In this document: piece by piece, positions 24,955-36,468 of the stretch | Numbering within the stretch: position 1 is the first letter of the stretch | Layout: each line of letters opens with the position of its first letter | Assembly: GCF_963924675.1 (NCBI RefSeq) | Contig: NC_089221.1 | Span: 10,165,851 to 10,229,850 of the forward strand | Direction: 5' to 3' | DNA from: Phocoena phocoena | Taxonomy: Eukaryota > Chordata > Mammalia > Artiodactyla > Phocoenidae | Length of the DNA stretch: 64,000 nt | Program-made: the position numbers and the translations under genes | The notes under the pieces: model-generated | Told to the model about the DNA's origin: nothing | Database searches by the model: none | Seen by the model: the letters and a program-made list of their open reading frames with translations, nothing else

Positions 24955-25150
24955 ATTCAGCCAATAAATACTTATTGGATTTCCTAGGAAGCAGGCACTC
25001 TCAGGTTCTGTAAGAGATACTGAGGAAACTGAGCCTAAGAGTTGACTGCATCACTTGTACAAACCTTCTCACATATCTTGCAGCTGAGCTAAAATCTGAC
25101 CTTGGTATTCCAATTCCAATCGCCACAGGCTCTCCCCAGCCCAATACTGC
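24955..25150 (-). repeat. L2/MIR-like fossil
   Basis: An L2-like inverted end ('ccaataaatacttattggat') is followed by an MIR-like inverted core ('actgaggaaactgagcctaa', 'cttgcagctgagctaaaatc'). It could be one composite fossil or two adjacent ones. Confidence 0.5.
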
Positions 25151-25597
25151 TGCTTAACTGACAGCTGGGTAGAGAGCGTAAACTACCGAGAAGGTGGTTA
25201 AATACCGCCTTGGGAACTGAAAACACCAACTCCAGCCCAGTTTAATGGGTCGGTAAAACTGCTGATAGGATTTGGCCGATAATGCCATCTTAACTGCCCT
25301 GATTGAGTGCACATATGTAACACAACTGACTGATCCTAGATTAGATTTTTGTAAAAGACTGTAAGGAACTAAGATGATGTATTAACAAAAATAAATAGAG
25401 TAGGCTTTCAGAAGTTCCCTTTGGATAAGCCAACATGTAAGGTGGCAAAAGTTCCCATTTAAAAGCTAGATCTACCCAATTTCAACAGAGCCCAATTGAT
25501 GCCCTATATATATGCCCTATATTATGCATTGATAAAAAGTGACTTAAGCTTCTGATCTATTTTCATTTTGACATTTAAAGATAAAGGGGGAAAAAAA
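25151..25597. other. Unassigned DNA upstream of the full-length L1
   Basis: No family recognised. The right end carries two copies of an 'aagataaagggg' motif separated by an A-run, at the L1 insertion site. Confidence 0.5.
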
Positions 25598-25610
25598 AAG
25601 ATAAAGGGGA

Positions 25611-27558
25611 GAGGGACCTTCCAGATGGCAGAGGAGTAAGACGTGGAGATCACCTTCCTCCCCACAAATACATCAAAAATACATCTACATGTGGAACAAC
25701 TCCTACAGAACACCTACTGAACGCTGGCAGAAGACCTCAGACTTCGCAAAAGACAAGAAACTCCCCATGTACCTGGGTAGGGCAAAAAAAAAAAAAAAGG
25801 AAAAAACAGAGACAAAAGAATAGGGATGGGACTTGCACGTTGGGGAGGGAGCTGTGAAGGAGGAAAAGTTTCCACACACTAGGAAGCCCCTTCACTGGCG
25901 GAGACAGGGTGGCAGGGGGGAGGTGGCAGGGGCTCCTTCAGAGCCACAGAGAAGAGCACAGCAACAGGGGTGCAGAGGGCAAAGCGGAGAGATTCCCACA
26001 TGGAGGATCAGTGCCGACCAGCACTCCCCAGCCTGAGAAGCTTGTCTGCTCACCTGCTGGGGCAGATGGGGTCTGGGAGCTGAGGCTCGGGCTTCAGAGG
26101 TCAGATCCCAAGGAGAGGACTGGAGTTGGCTGCGTGAACATAGCCTGAAGGGGGCTAGTGCACCACGGCTAGGTGGGAGAGAGTCCGGGAAAAAGTCTGG
26201 ACCTGCCTAAGAGTCAAGAGACCACTCTTTCGGGCTGTGCAAGGAGGGGGGAATCAGAGCACCGCCTAAACGAGCTGCAGAGATGGGTTCGACCCATGGC
26301 TATCAGCGCGGACCCCAGAGATTGGCATGAGATCCTCAGGCTGCTGCTGCAGCCACCAAGAAGCCTGTGTGCAAACACAGGCCACTCTCCACACATCCGC
26401 TCCCGGGAGGCTGTGCAGCCCGTCACTGCCAGGGTTCCATGATCCAGGGACAACTTCCCGGGAGAACACATGGCATGCCTCAGGCTGGTACAACGTCACA
26501 ACAGCTTCTGCTGCCACAGGCTCACCCTGCATTCCGTACCCATCCCTCCCGCAGCCTGAGTGAGCCAGAGCCCCCGAATCAGCCACTCCTTTAGCCCCAT
26601 CCTGTCTGGGCGGTAACAGAAGCCTGAGGGTGACCTATAGGCAAAGGCAGGTTCAAATCCAAAGCTGAACCCTGGGAGCTGTGCAAACAAAGAAGAGAAA
26701 GGGAAATCTCTCCCAGCAGCCTCAGGAGCAGCAGATTAAATCTCCACAGTCAACTTGATGTACCTGCATCTGTGGAATACCTGAATAGACAAGGAATTGT
26801 CCCAAAATTGAGGTAGTGGACTTTGGGAATAACTGTAGACTTGCGGTTTCCTGTCAGCGACTGACTTGTTTCTGATTTTTATGTTTATCTTAGTATAGTT
26901 ATTAGTGCTTGTTAACATTGGGGGATTTGTTTATTGGTTTGGTTGCTCTCTTCCTTTTTTTTTGTTACTTTTTTTATTTTAATAATATTTAAATTTTTTT
27001 ATTTTATTATTTTATTTTATTTATTTATTTTTCTCTTTTTCCCTCCCTATCCTTCTAAGCCGTGTGTCTGACAGAGTCTTGGTGCCCTGGCCTGGTGTCA
27101 GTCCCGAGCCTCTGAGGAGGGAGAGCCAAGTTCAGGACATTGGACCAGCAGAGACCTCCCGGCCCCATGTGGTATCAGTCGGCGAGAGCTCTCCTAGGGA
27201 TCTCTGTCTCAATGCTAAGAGCCAGCTCCACCCAATGGCCAGCAAGCTCCAGTGCTAGATGCCCCATGCCAAACAAGTACCAAGACAGGAATACAAACCC
27301 ACCTGTTAGCAGACAGGCTGCCTAAAATCATACTAAGTTCACAGACACCTGAAAACATACCACCGGACACAGCCCTGCCCAGTAGAAAGACAAGATCCAG
27401 CCCCACCTACCAGAACACAGGCACCAGTCCCCTCCACCAGGAAGCCTACACAACCCACTGAACCAACCTCACCCACTGGGGGCAGACACCAAAAACAAGG
27501 GGAACTATGAACTTGCAGCCTGTCAAAAGGAAACCCCAAACAAAGTAAGTAAAGCAAA
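25611..27558 (+). promoter_or_regulatory. L1 5' UTR (internal promoter region)
   Basis: About 1.95 kb upstream of ORF1. It is GC-rich with scattered CpGs from about 25850 to 26650, then T-rich at 26950-27060, then moderately GC-rich to the ORF1 start. In L1s this region supplies the internal RNA polymerase II promoter and is normally methylated. Many short overlapping frames on both strands (25833-27461) are incidental to the GC content. Whether the promoter still works cannot be read from sequence. Confidence 0.75.
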
Positions 27559-28452
27559 ATGAGAGGACAGAAAAACACACAGCAGATGAAGGAGCAAGGT
27601 AAAAACCTACCAGACCAAACAAATGAAGAGGAAATAGGCAGTCGAGCAGAAAAACAATTCAGAGTAATGATAGTAAAGATGATCAAAAATCATGGAAATA
27701 GAATGGAGAAAATACAAGAAATGATTAACAAGGACCTAGAAGAACTACAGAGCAAACAAACAATGATGAACAACATAATAAATGAAATTAAAAATTCTCT
27801 AGAATAAATCAATAGCAGAATAAATGAGGCAGAAGAACGGATAAGGGACCTGGAAGATAAAATCGTGGAAATAACTACTGCAGAGCAGAATAAAGAAAAA
27901 AGAATGAAAAGAATTGAGGACGGTCTGAGAGACCTCTGGTACAACATTAAATGCACCAACATTCGAATTACAGGGGTCCCAGCAGAAGAAGAGAAAAAGA
28001 AAGGGTCCGAGAAAATATTTGAAGAGATTATACTTGAAAACTTCCCTAACATGGGAAAGGAAATAGTCAATCAAGTCCAGGAAGCACAGAGAGTCCCAAA
28101 CAGGATAAATCCAAGGAGAAACATGCCAAGACACATATTAATCTAACTATCAAAAGTTAAATACAAAGAAAAAATATTAAAAGTAGCAAGGGGAAAGCAA
28201 CAAATAACATACAAGGGAATCCCCATAAGGTTTACAACTGATCTTTCAGCAGAAACTCTGCAAACCAGAAGGGAGTCACAGGACATATTTAAAGTGATGA
28301 AAGGGAAAAACCTACAACCAAGATTACTTTACCCAGCAAGGATCTCATTCACATTCAATGGAGAAATTAAAAGCTTTACAGACAATCAAAAGTTAGGAGA
28401 ATTCAGCACCCCCAAAACAGTTTTACATCAAATGCTAAAAGAACTTCTCTAG
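27559..28452 (+). pseudogene. L1 ORF1 (RNA-binding ORF1p) remnant with two in-frame stops
   Basis: ORF1p is the trimeric RNA chaperone that packages L1 RNA. The frame opens with an ATG at 27559 and stays in a single frame to a natural-looking TAG at 28450-28452, 297 codons before the stop. It is interrupted only by TAA at 27805-27807 and TAA at 28144-28146. The N-terminal third is rich in Q, E, K, M and I, fitting the coiled coil. The middle holds an RRM-like segment ('CTNIRITGVPAEEE' at about codons 132-145). The C-terminal part has 'GKNLQPRLLYPARISF', typical of the ORF1p C-terminal domain. No frameshift was found in this ORF, so point substitution alone has killed it. It is 58 bp upstream of ORF2, the usual bicistronic layout. 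Confidence 0.92.
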
Positions 28453-28510
28453 GCAGGAGACACAAGACAAGGAATAGACCTACAATAACAAACCCCAAAA
28501 AATTAAGAAA

Positions 28511-31500
28511 ATGGTAATAGGAACATATATATCGATAATTACCTTAAATGTAAATGAATTGAATGCTCCAAACACAGACTGGTTAAATGTATACAAAAAC
28601 AAGACCCATATATATTCTGTCTACAAGAGACCCACTTCAGATCTAGGGACACATACAGACTGAAAGTGAGGAGATGGAAAGACATATTCCATGCAAATGG
28701 AAATCAAAAGAAAGCTGGAGTAGCAATTCTCATATGAACAAAATAGACTTTAAAATAAAGACTATTACAAGAGACAAAGAAGGACACGACATAATGATCA
28801 AGCAATCAATCCAAGAAGATATAATGATTGTAAATACTTATGCACCCAACATAGGAGCACCTTAATACATAAGGCAAATGCTAACAGCCATACAAAGGGA
28901 AATCAACAGTAACACAGTAAGAGTAGGGGACTTTAACACCCCACTTTCAGCAATTGACAGATCATCGAAAATGAAAATAAATAAGGAAACACAAGCTTTA
29001 AATGACACATTCAACAAGATGGACATAACTGATATTTATAGGAGATTCCATTCAAAAACATCAGTATACACTTACTTCTCAAGTGCTCGTGGGATATTCT
29101 CCAGGATAGACCATATCTTGGGTCACAAATCAAGCCTTGGTAAATTTAAGAATATTGAAGTCATATCAAGTATCTTTTCCGACCACAATGCTATGAGACT
29201 AGACATCAATCACAGGAAAAAAAAAACTTTAAAAAATACAAACACGTGGAGGCTAAAAAATATACTACTAAATAACCAAAAGATCACTGAAGAAATCAAA
29301 GAGGAAATCAAAAAATACCTAGAAAAAATGACAATGAAAACACAACAAACCAAAATCTATGTGATGCAGCAAAACTAGTTCTAAGAGGGAAGTTTATACC
29401 AATACAATCTTACCTCAAGAAACAAGAAAAATTGCAAACAAACAACCTAACCTTACACCTAAAGCAATTAGAGAAAGAAGAACAAAAAGACCCAAAGTTA
29501 CCAGAATGAAAGAAATTATAAAGATCAGATCAGAAATGAATGAAAAAGGAATGAAGAAAACAAGAGCAAAGATAAATAAAACTAAAAGCTGATTCTTTGA
29601 GAAGATAAACAAAACTGATAAACCATTAGCCAGACTCATCAAGAAAAAAAGGGAGAAAACTCAAAGCAACAGAATTAGAAATGAAAAAGGAGAAGGAACA
29701 GCTGACACTGCAGAAATATAAAGGATCATGAGAGATTACTACAAGCAACTATATGCCGATAAGACAGACAACCTGGAAGAAATGGACAAATTCTTACAAA
29801 AGCACAACCTTCTGAGACTGAACCAGGAAGAAACAGAAAATATAAACAGACCAATCACAAGCACTGAAATTGAAACTGTGATTAAAAATCTTCCAATAAA
29901 CAAAAGCCCAGGACCAGATGCCTTCACGGGCAAATTCTATCAAACATTTATAGAGGAGCTAAGACCTATCCTTCTCAAACTCTTCCAAAATATAGCAGAG
30001 GGAGGAATGCTTCCAAACTCATTCTATGATGCTACCATCACCTTGATACCAAAACCAGAGAAAGATGTAACAAAAAAAGAAAACTACACACCAATATCAC
30101 TGATGAATATAGATACAAAAATCCTCAACAAAATACTAGCAAACAGAATCCAACAGCACATTAAAAGGATCACACACTATGATGAAGCGGGGTTTACCCC
30201 AGGGATGCAGGATTCTTCAATATACTGAAGTCAACCAATGTGGTACACCATATTAACAAATTGAAGGACAAAAACCATATGATCACCTCAACAGATGCAG
30301 AAAAAACTTTTGACAAAAGCAACACCCACTTATGATAAAATCCCCCAGAAAGTAGGCATAGAGGGAACTTACCTCAACATAATAAAGACCATATATGACA
30401 AACCCACAGCCAACATCGTGCTCAATGGTGAAAAACTGAAACCATTTCCTCTAAAATCAGGAGCAAGACAAGGTTGACACTCTCACCATTACTATTCAAC
30501 ATAATTTTGGAAGTTTTAGCCACAGCAATCAGAGAAGAAAAAGAAATTAAAGGAATCCAAATTGGAAAAGAAGTAAAACTATCACTGTTTTCAGATGACA
30601 TGATACTATACACAGAGAATCATAAAGATGTCACCAGAAAACTGCTAGAGCTAATCAATGAATTTGGTAAAGTAGCAGGATACAAAATTAATGCATAGAA
30701 ATCTCCTGCATTCCTATACACTAATGATGAAAACTTTGAACAAGAAATTAAGAAAGCACTCCCATTTACTACTGCAACAAAAAGAATAAACTACCTAGGA
30801 ATAAACCTACCTAAGGATACAAAAGACCTGTATGCAGAAAACTATAAGACACTGATGAAAGAAATTTAGAATGATACAAACAGATGGAGAGATATACCAT
30901 GTTCTTGGATCGGAAGAATCAACATTGTGAAAATGACTCTACATTGTGAAAATGACTATACTACCAAAAACAATATACAGATTCAATGCAATCCCTATCA
31001 AACTATCAATGGCATTTTTCACAGAATTAGAATAAAAAATTTCACAATTTGTATGGAAACACAAAAGACCCCAAATAGTCAAATCAATCTTGAGAAAGAA
31101 AAATGGAGTTGGAGGAATCTGACTCCCTGACTTCAGACTATACTACAAAGCTACAGTAACCAAGACAATATGATACTGGCACAAAAAGAGAAATACAAAT
31201 CAGTGGAACAGGAGAGAAAGCCCAGAGATAAACCCATGCACATATGGTCACCTTATCTTTGATAAAGAAGGCAAGAATATACAATGGAGAAAAGCCAGCC
31301 TCTTCAATAATTGGTGCAGGGAAAACTGGACAGCTACATGGAAAAGAATGAAATTAGAACACTTCCTAACACCATACACAAAAATAAACTCAAAATGGAT
31401 TAAAGACCTTAATGTAAGTCCAGACACTTTAAAACTCCTAGAGGAAAACATAGGCAGAACACTCTATGACATAAATCACAGCAGGATCCTTTTTGACCCA

Positions 31501-32372
31501 CCTCCTAGAGAAATGGAAATAAAAACAAAAATAAACAAATGGGACCTAATGAAACTTCAAAGCTTTTGCACAGCAAAGGAAACCATAAAAAAGACGAAAA
31601 GACAACCCTCAGGATGGGAGAAAATATTTGCCAATGAATCACTGGACAAAGGATTAATCTATAGAATATACAAGCAGCTCATGCAGCTCAATATCAAAAA
31701 AGCAGAAACCCAATCCAAAAATGGGCAGAAGATCTAAATAGTCATTTCTCCAAGGAAGATATACAGATTCCCAACAAAAACATGAAAGGATGCTCAACAT
31801 CACTAATCATTAGAGAAATGCAAATGAAAACCACAATGAGGTACACCACACCGGTAAGAATGGCCATCATCAGAAAGTCTACTAACAATAAATGCTGGAG
31901 GGGGTGTGGAGAAAAGGGAACCCTCTTGCACTGTTGGTGGGAATCTAAAATGATAAAGCCACTATGGAGAACAGTATGGAGGTTCTTTAAAATACTAAAA
32001 ATAGAACTACCCTATGACCCAGCAATTCCACTACTGGCCATATACCCTGAGAAAACCATAATTCAAAAAAAGTCATGTACCGCAATGTTCATTGCAGCAG
32101 TATTTACAATCACCAGGACATGGAAGCAACCCAGGTGTCCATCGACAGGTGAATGGATAAAGAAGATGTGGCACATATATACAATGGAATATTACTCAAC
32201 CATAAAAAGAAACGAAATTAAGTTGTTTATATTGAGCTGGATGGACACAGAGTCTGTCATACAGAGTGAAGTAAGTCAGAAAAAAGAGAAAAACAAATAC
32301 CATATGCTAACACATATATATGGAATCTCAAAAAAAATGGTTCTGATGAACCTAGGGGCAGGACAGGAATAA
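28511..32372 (+). pseudogene. L1 ORF2 (endonuclease-reverse transcriptase) remnant
   Basis: ORF2p nicks DNA and reverse-transcribes L1 RNA at the target. The start ATG is at 28511 and the stop at 32370-32372, 3.86 kb, the expected length for about 1,280 residues. Endonuclease marks are 'CLQETHFR' (from 28618), 'GDFNTPLS' (from 28926), 'SRIDHILG' and 'SDHN' (29178-29189). Reverse-transcriptase marks are '[16 protein letters not shown]', '[14 protein letters not shown]' and the catalytic box, here FSDD (30588-30599) rather than the usual FADD. The C-terminal CX3CX7HX4C knuckle starts at C (31893) but its fourth ligand is Ser (31944). Breaks include a frame change near 28560-28680, a stop at 28863-28865, a stop at 29376-29378, a TGA plus 1-nt frame change near 30475, a stop at 30696-30698, and a 19-nt tandem duplication at 30922-30959. 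It is clearly non-functional. Confidence 0.95.
30922..30959. repeat. 19-bp tandem duplication within L1 ORF2
   Basis: Unit 'acattgtgaaaatgactct' (30922-30940) is repeated at 30941-30959 with one difference. Nineteen bases shift the frame. Related L1s carry this segment once, so it is a post-insertion or source-element duplication. Confidence 0.9.
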
Positions 32373-32718
32373 AGACACAGATGTAGAGAATGGACTTGAG
32401 GAAACCTGGAGGGGGAAGGGTAAGCTGGCACAAAGTGAGAGAGTGGCATGGACATATATACACTACCAAATGTAAAATAGATAGCTATAGCTGGGAAGCA
32501 GCTGCATAGCACAGGGAGATCAGCTCCGTGCTTTGTGACCACTTAGAGGGGTGAGATAGGGAGGGTGGGAGGGAGACGCAAGAGGGAGGAGATATGGGGA
32601 TATATGTATACATACAGCTGGTTCACTTTGTTATACAGCAGAAACTAACACAACATTGTAAAGCAATTATACTCCAATAAAGATGTTAAAAAAAATTAGA
32701 GAGTCAAAAAAAGAAAAT
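32373..32718 (+). other. L1 3' UTR with G-rich purine tract and polyadenylation signal
   Basis: Contains a G-rich polypurine stretch around 32548-32600 ('gagggtgggagggagacg' inside it), then 'cactttgttatacagcag', AATAAA at 32676-32681 and A-rich tails at 32688-32716 interrupted by 'ttagagagtc'. A G-rich tract in this place is a common L1 3' UTR property and may fold as a quadruplex. Confidence 0.85.
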
Positions 32719-32874
32719 AAGACAAAGGGGAACAACTAGTCAAGATTTCTCCACTTCAATACTGGGAGGATCTGATTAGTAAAATCACATGATACTGAGT
32801 TCCACTCACTGTCACTCTGTGAGTTAAGACTTGGTAGCCAGCCTCTTTTTAGACTCCGGATCTTCAGGTAAGCT

Positions 32875-33310
32875 GTGTATTGCGGACTGAATGTCTGTGC
32901 TCCACTCCCTTCCCCTCGCCCCAAATTCACATGTTGAAGCCCCAGTCCCAGTGTGGTTCTATTTGGAGGAGAAAGTAATTAAGGTTAAATGAGGTCATAA
33001 GAATGGGACCCTGACTAGACAGGATTAGTGTCCTTATTAGAAGTGAAACCAGAGCTTGTGTGCTCCCTCCTCCTGCCCTCCTCACCTGTCCCCCCCTTCC
33101 CCTCCCCTCCCCCTTCCTCTCCCCTCCCCTGCTCCTCCCCCTCTCCATCTCCCTCCAGGCTGGGAAGAGTCTCCTCACCAGAAAGTGAATTGGCCAAAAC
33201 CTTGATCTTGGACTTCTTGCCTCCACAACTGTGACTAAATACATCTCTGTTCTTTAGGCTACCCAGTCTCTGGCATTTTGCTATGGCAGCTCAAGCTGAC
33301 TACTACACTA
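32875..33310 (+). mobile_element. MaLR-type LTR carrying a pyrimidine-rich expansion
   Basis: LTR marks: 'gcggactgaatgtctgtg', 'aaattcacatgttgaagccc', 'ttaaatgaggtcataaga', 'ggattagtgtccttattaga', 'aaccttgatcttggacttc' and 'ctatggcagctcaag'. Between 33062 and 33160 the LTR is replaced or expanded by a C/T-only-like stretch. The minus-strand frames 32927-33244, with Gly/Arg/Glu repeats, are generated by this tract. Confidence 0.82.
33062..33160. repeat. Polypyrimidine (CCCCTCC)n-like low-complexity tract
   Basis: About 100 bp almost purely C and T on the plus strand, with clusters of CCCCT and CCTCC. It has mirror-like character and lies inside the MaLR LTR. Confidence 0.9.
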
Positions 33311-33499
33311 TCCTTGGCTGAACAGAGGGAAGTTGGCAGTGTCTTAGGTTAGGAACAGCATCAGACATGGTATCCCTGAGCGAGATATGTGAGTGCTTTT
33401 CTATTCAATTATCTTCTTTAAAAATCTTTATTAAAATGCCATCCTCATAAACTTCAAGTGCTACTGTAACATAATAAAAGGATACATGATAATGTACCC

Positions 33500-33760
33500 A
33501 TCAAGTATTTATTAAACACCTACCAAATGAAGCACCATTCCATTCAATGTTCAAAATCCCTGTTCTCATGGAGCTTATCTTCTAGAGGAGAGAAATAAAC
33601 ACTGAAATAAATTAGTGCATTACAGATGTTCAGTTGTGTACGAGAAATCAAGCAGAGAAAGTGAACTGGAATTGTGCTAAGAGACGTTGCTTTTTAAACA
33701 GAGTGCATCAAGATGTCCTCCCTGAGAACACAAACATCTGAAGAAAGATAAGAAGTCACC
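33500..33760 (-). repeat. L2 LINE 3' fragment
   Basis: Inverted L2 3' end: 'tcaagtatttattaaacacc', 'aatccctgttctcatggag', 'cttatcttctagaggagaga' and 'aataaattagtgcattacag'. One of the clearer L2 fossils here. Confidence 0.72.
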
Positions 33761-33856
33761 TAAGGGGCAGGAATCAAGTTAATTACGTTAATTATAATCA
33801 CATGTTATTATCATTACTCCACAGTTTGCAGTCATTGCTATTCTAGCCCTATTTTT

Positions 33857-34061
33857 CTTTTTTTTTTTTTTGCAGTACGAGCCTCTCACTGTTGTGGTCT
33901 CTCCTGTTAAGGAGCACAGGCTCCAGACGCGCAGGCTCAGCGGCCATGGCTCACGGGCCCAGCCGCTCCGCGGCAAGTGGGATCTTCCCAGACCGGGGCA
34001 TGAACCCGTGTCCCCTGCATCAGTAGGCGGACTCTCAACCACTGTGCCACCAGGGAAGCCC
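33857..34061 (-). mobile_element. CHR-type SINE (short form) with 15-bp target duplication
   Basis: Complete inverted copy from the T-rich tail to 'gccaccagggaagccc'. Target duplication 'tctagccctattttt' at 33842-33856 and 34062-34076 is identical, indicating a fairly recent insertion. Confidence 0.97.
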
Positions 34062-34076
34062 TCTAGCCCTATTTTT

Positions 34077-35456
34077 ATTCTTAGGTTATATTAGAACATT
34101 TTTCTAAGATTCTGTGAAAAACATACTCTTTAGTTAAGAGTTCAGTTTGGAAGTAGGTCCAAATCCCTTCTGTCGTTTTAGAACTGCAAGCCTGGAAACC
34201 ATTCTGAGGCTGACATGGCATGGCCCCTGTTTTATCCTTCTGGTTTCCTATTTCACATTCTCCCCAAGAGCAGACATTGCAGAGTTCCATTCCTTTTCTA
34301 GCCCATTTTTTCAGTGGCCATGGCTTTTGCTTTGGATTGACTTGATCAGCACACTGTGACAAAACTTGGGGTAGTGATGGGTCAGTATCCCAGGTCTATG
34401 CTAACCCAAGTATGTCATTCCACTGACCTCAGTGAACAACTCAGATGTACACAAAATCTAAGATAGGAAAATGAGAGCAAACAAAGCTGAGCATTTTTGT
34501 TTGGTGGTCAGGAAAAAGAAGGTTCCTTTCTCTGGTTGATGTATTTGGAAATGTGACACACAGAACTGTCATAGCCTTTGTTTTATGATAACGGAAGACA
34601 GCCTGGAATCAAGCTGCCTCTTAGGAGAAGACAAAGTAAAGGCAATCACATAGACATGTTATGGAGCCCTGATCAAACCATGCCTGAAGTGGGAGCCCTG
34701 ATCAAACCATACCAGCAGACTTTTCAGATATGTCAAGTAATAAATCCCTACAACTATTTTTTTTCCTACTTTATGGGACCAAAGCAACCTAAACTACCAC
34801 CTCCCCACATACACAAAAATGTACACACATACTCAGACATACACCTTCATGAGGCTTTTTCAGAATCTCATTTGTATTACACCCTTCCAGAATAAAGTGA
34901 AATAGCATAGCTCTGCCTTAGCTACCCAAACCCTGGAATGTCTTCACAATCTGAAATGTTCTCTGTTAATTTATCATTTTAGTAGCTTGAATAACTCTCC
35001 TTCTCCATCACCTGTTACAGAAGTGTATTTAAATACTGCTGCTCTTAATTGGGTCTTGTATGAACTGACATGAATATCCAAATATTTCCCTAGCAACCAA
35101 CATTTTTGGTGATACATATACCCCATTTTGTGCCAGCATCCACTTTCTAAAAGAGCCCACATCTGTTTCAGAACAAATATTTTAATAAGCATTTTAATTG
35201 AAATGTTAACGAGGCTTTAAAATGAAGCTATAATCTTCATGCTTTACCACAAGTCATTGATGGGCACACTTACTGCTCCAGGTAAATCCTGTAAGAACTT
35301 GATTAATTATTTGAGAAGTATAATCTATTACAGCTACCATAAAATTGCTAATAAAATTATGCTATAATTTGGGGACCTTTTAATTTATGCTTGCTTATGC
35401 ATCTAATAATATTTTCATCATCTGTGTCTTATTTAATGTATATATCTATTATTTCC
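34077..35456. other. Unassigned non-coding DNA
   Basis: About 1.4 kb. Contains a 19-bp direct repeat at 34663-34681 and 34692-34710. Open frames such as 34578-34895 have no recognised similarity. Confidence 0.5.
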
Positions 35457-35471
35457 AACATATGTTGTTTT

Positions 35472-35706
35472 TTGGGGGGTTTTTTTGTTTGTTTGGTTGG
35501 TTTTTTTTTTTTTGGCGGTACGCAGGCCTCTCACCATTGTGGCCTCTCCCGTTGCTGTGCACAGGCTCCAGACGCGCAGGCTCAGCGGCCATGGCTCACG
35601 GGCCCAGCCGCTCCGCGGCATGCGGGATCCTCCTGGACCGGGGCACGAACCCGTGTCCCCTGCATCGGCAGGCGGACTCTCAACCACTGCGCCACCAGGG
35701 AAGCCC
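35472..35706 (-). mobile_element. CHR-type SINE (short form) with 15-bp target duplication
   Basis: Complete inverted copy with a long mixed T/G tail (35472-35513). Identical flanks 'aacatatgttgtttt' at 35457-35471 and 35707-35721. The 160-codon plus frame across it is the antisense shadow of the SINE. Confidence 0.97.
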
Positions 35707-35721
35707 AACATATGTTGTTTT

Positions 35722-36238
35722 AACATTGATGAAATTCAAATATTTCAGAGTTCAATTAGGTGGTACCCAAAATATTTCAAATCATGCTACTGCAGATTTT
35801 AAAATAAATATTAAATGTGTCTATACTTTGAAACAGAACACATTTCAGTGTACCTACAGAGAGCAATAGGGAATCTCATACTTAACAGTGAAGACACCTT
35901 GTTGTGAAACACTGAGTTCCCAGTGGACACCCATTTAATTAAAAGATGTGGTAGATGATGGCAGTTCAAGTCTATGTGGGTGGGAGATCACTGATGGATG
36001 TATTAACACTGTAATGGATTGCTCATTTAAATAGTTCTATGACAGTAAGGCAGAGCCATCTAAAATGTACCTTAAAAGTTTGAAAGCAATAGTGACAGCA
36101 CATGCGCTGATGGAATGGAGAGAACTGCACGATATATATGAAAAGCAAAGTGAATGGCAACTGGCCAGTTGAAAAGAGAAAGCTATATAGCATATGATGA
36201 GCTACTGCTGGTTAGGGCTCAGCTAATTTGAATCCTAT
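35722..36238. other. Unassigned non-coding DNA
   Basis: No feature recognised between two same-orientation SINEs. Confidence 0.5.
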
Positions 36239-36254
36239 CAAAGTTGCAGTTTTT

Positions 36255-36468
36255 GTTTTGTTTTGTTTCGGTTTTTTGTGGTACGTGGGCCTCTCACTGT
36301 TGTGCCCTCTCCCGTTGCGGAGCACAGGCTCCGGACACACAGGCTCAGTGGCCATGGCTCACGGGCCCAGCCGCTCCGCGGCACATGGGATCTTCCTGGA
36401 CCGGGGCATGAACCCGTGTCCCCTGCATCGGCAGGTGGACTCTCAACCACTGCACCACCAGGGAAGCC
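36255..36468 (-). mobile_element. CHR-type SINE (short form)
   Basis: Complete inverted copy. Flanks 'aaagttgcagttttt' (36240-36254) and 'aaagttgaagtttta' (from 36470) are a slightly diverged target duplication. Confidence 0.96.

Larger units (their letters stand above)
25611..32718 (+). mobile_element. Near-full-length L1 retrotransposon, inactivated
   Basis: About 7.1 kb in canonical L1 order: 5' UTR (25611-27558), ORF1 remnant (27559-28452), a 58-bp spacer, ORF2 remnant (28511-32372), 3' UTR with AATAAA at 32676-32681 and an A-rich tail. A probable target duplication 'aagataaagggga' (25598-25610) and 'aagacaaagggga' (32719-32731) differs at one of 13 positions, so the insertion is not brand new. 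The start 'gagggaccttccagatggc' follows the duplication directly, suggesting a complete or almost complete 5' end. Both ORFs carry stops or frameshifts, so it cannot make its own machinery. It is the only copy in the window retaining a 5' UTR. Confidence 0.95.

Noticed and set aside
25833..27461. Many overlapping short frames on both strands
   Set aside because: They fall in the GC-rich L1 5' UTR. High GC reduces stop codons by chance.
25611..32718. Active, intact L1
   Set aside because: Multiple stops and frame changes occur in ORF1 and ORF2, and the last zinc-knuckle ligand is lost.
32927..33244. 105-codon minus frame rich in Gly, Arg and Glu
   Set aside because: Generated by the polypyrimidine tract inside an LTR.
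35387..35869. 160-codon plus-strand open frame
   Set aside because: Most of it is the antisense reading of a CHR SINE. The same peptide phrases recur at every SINE in the window.
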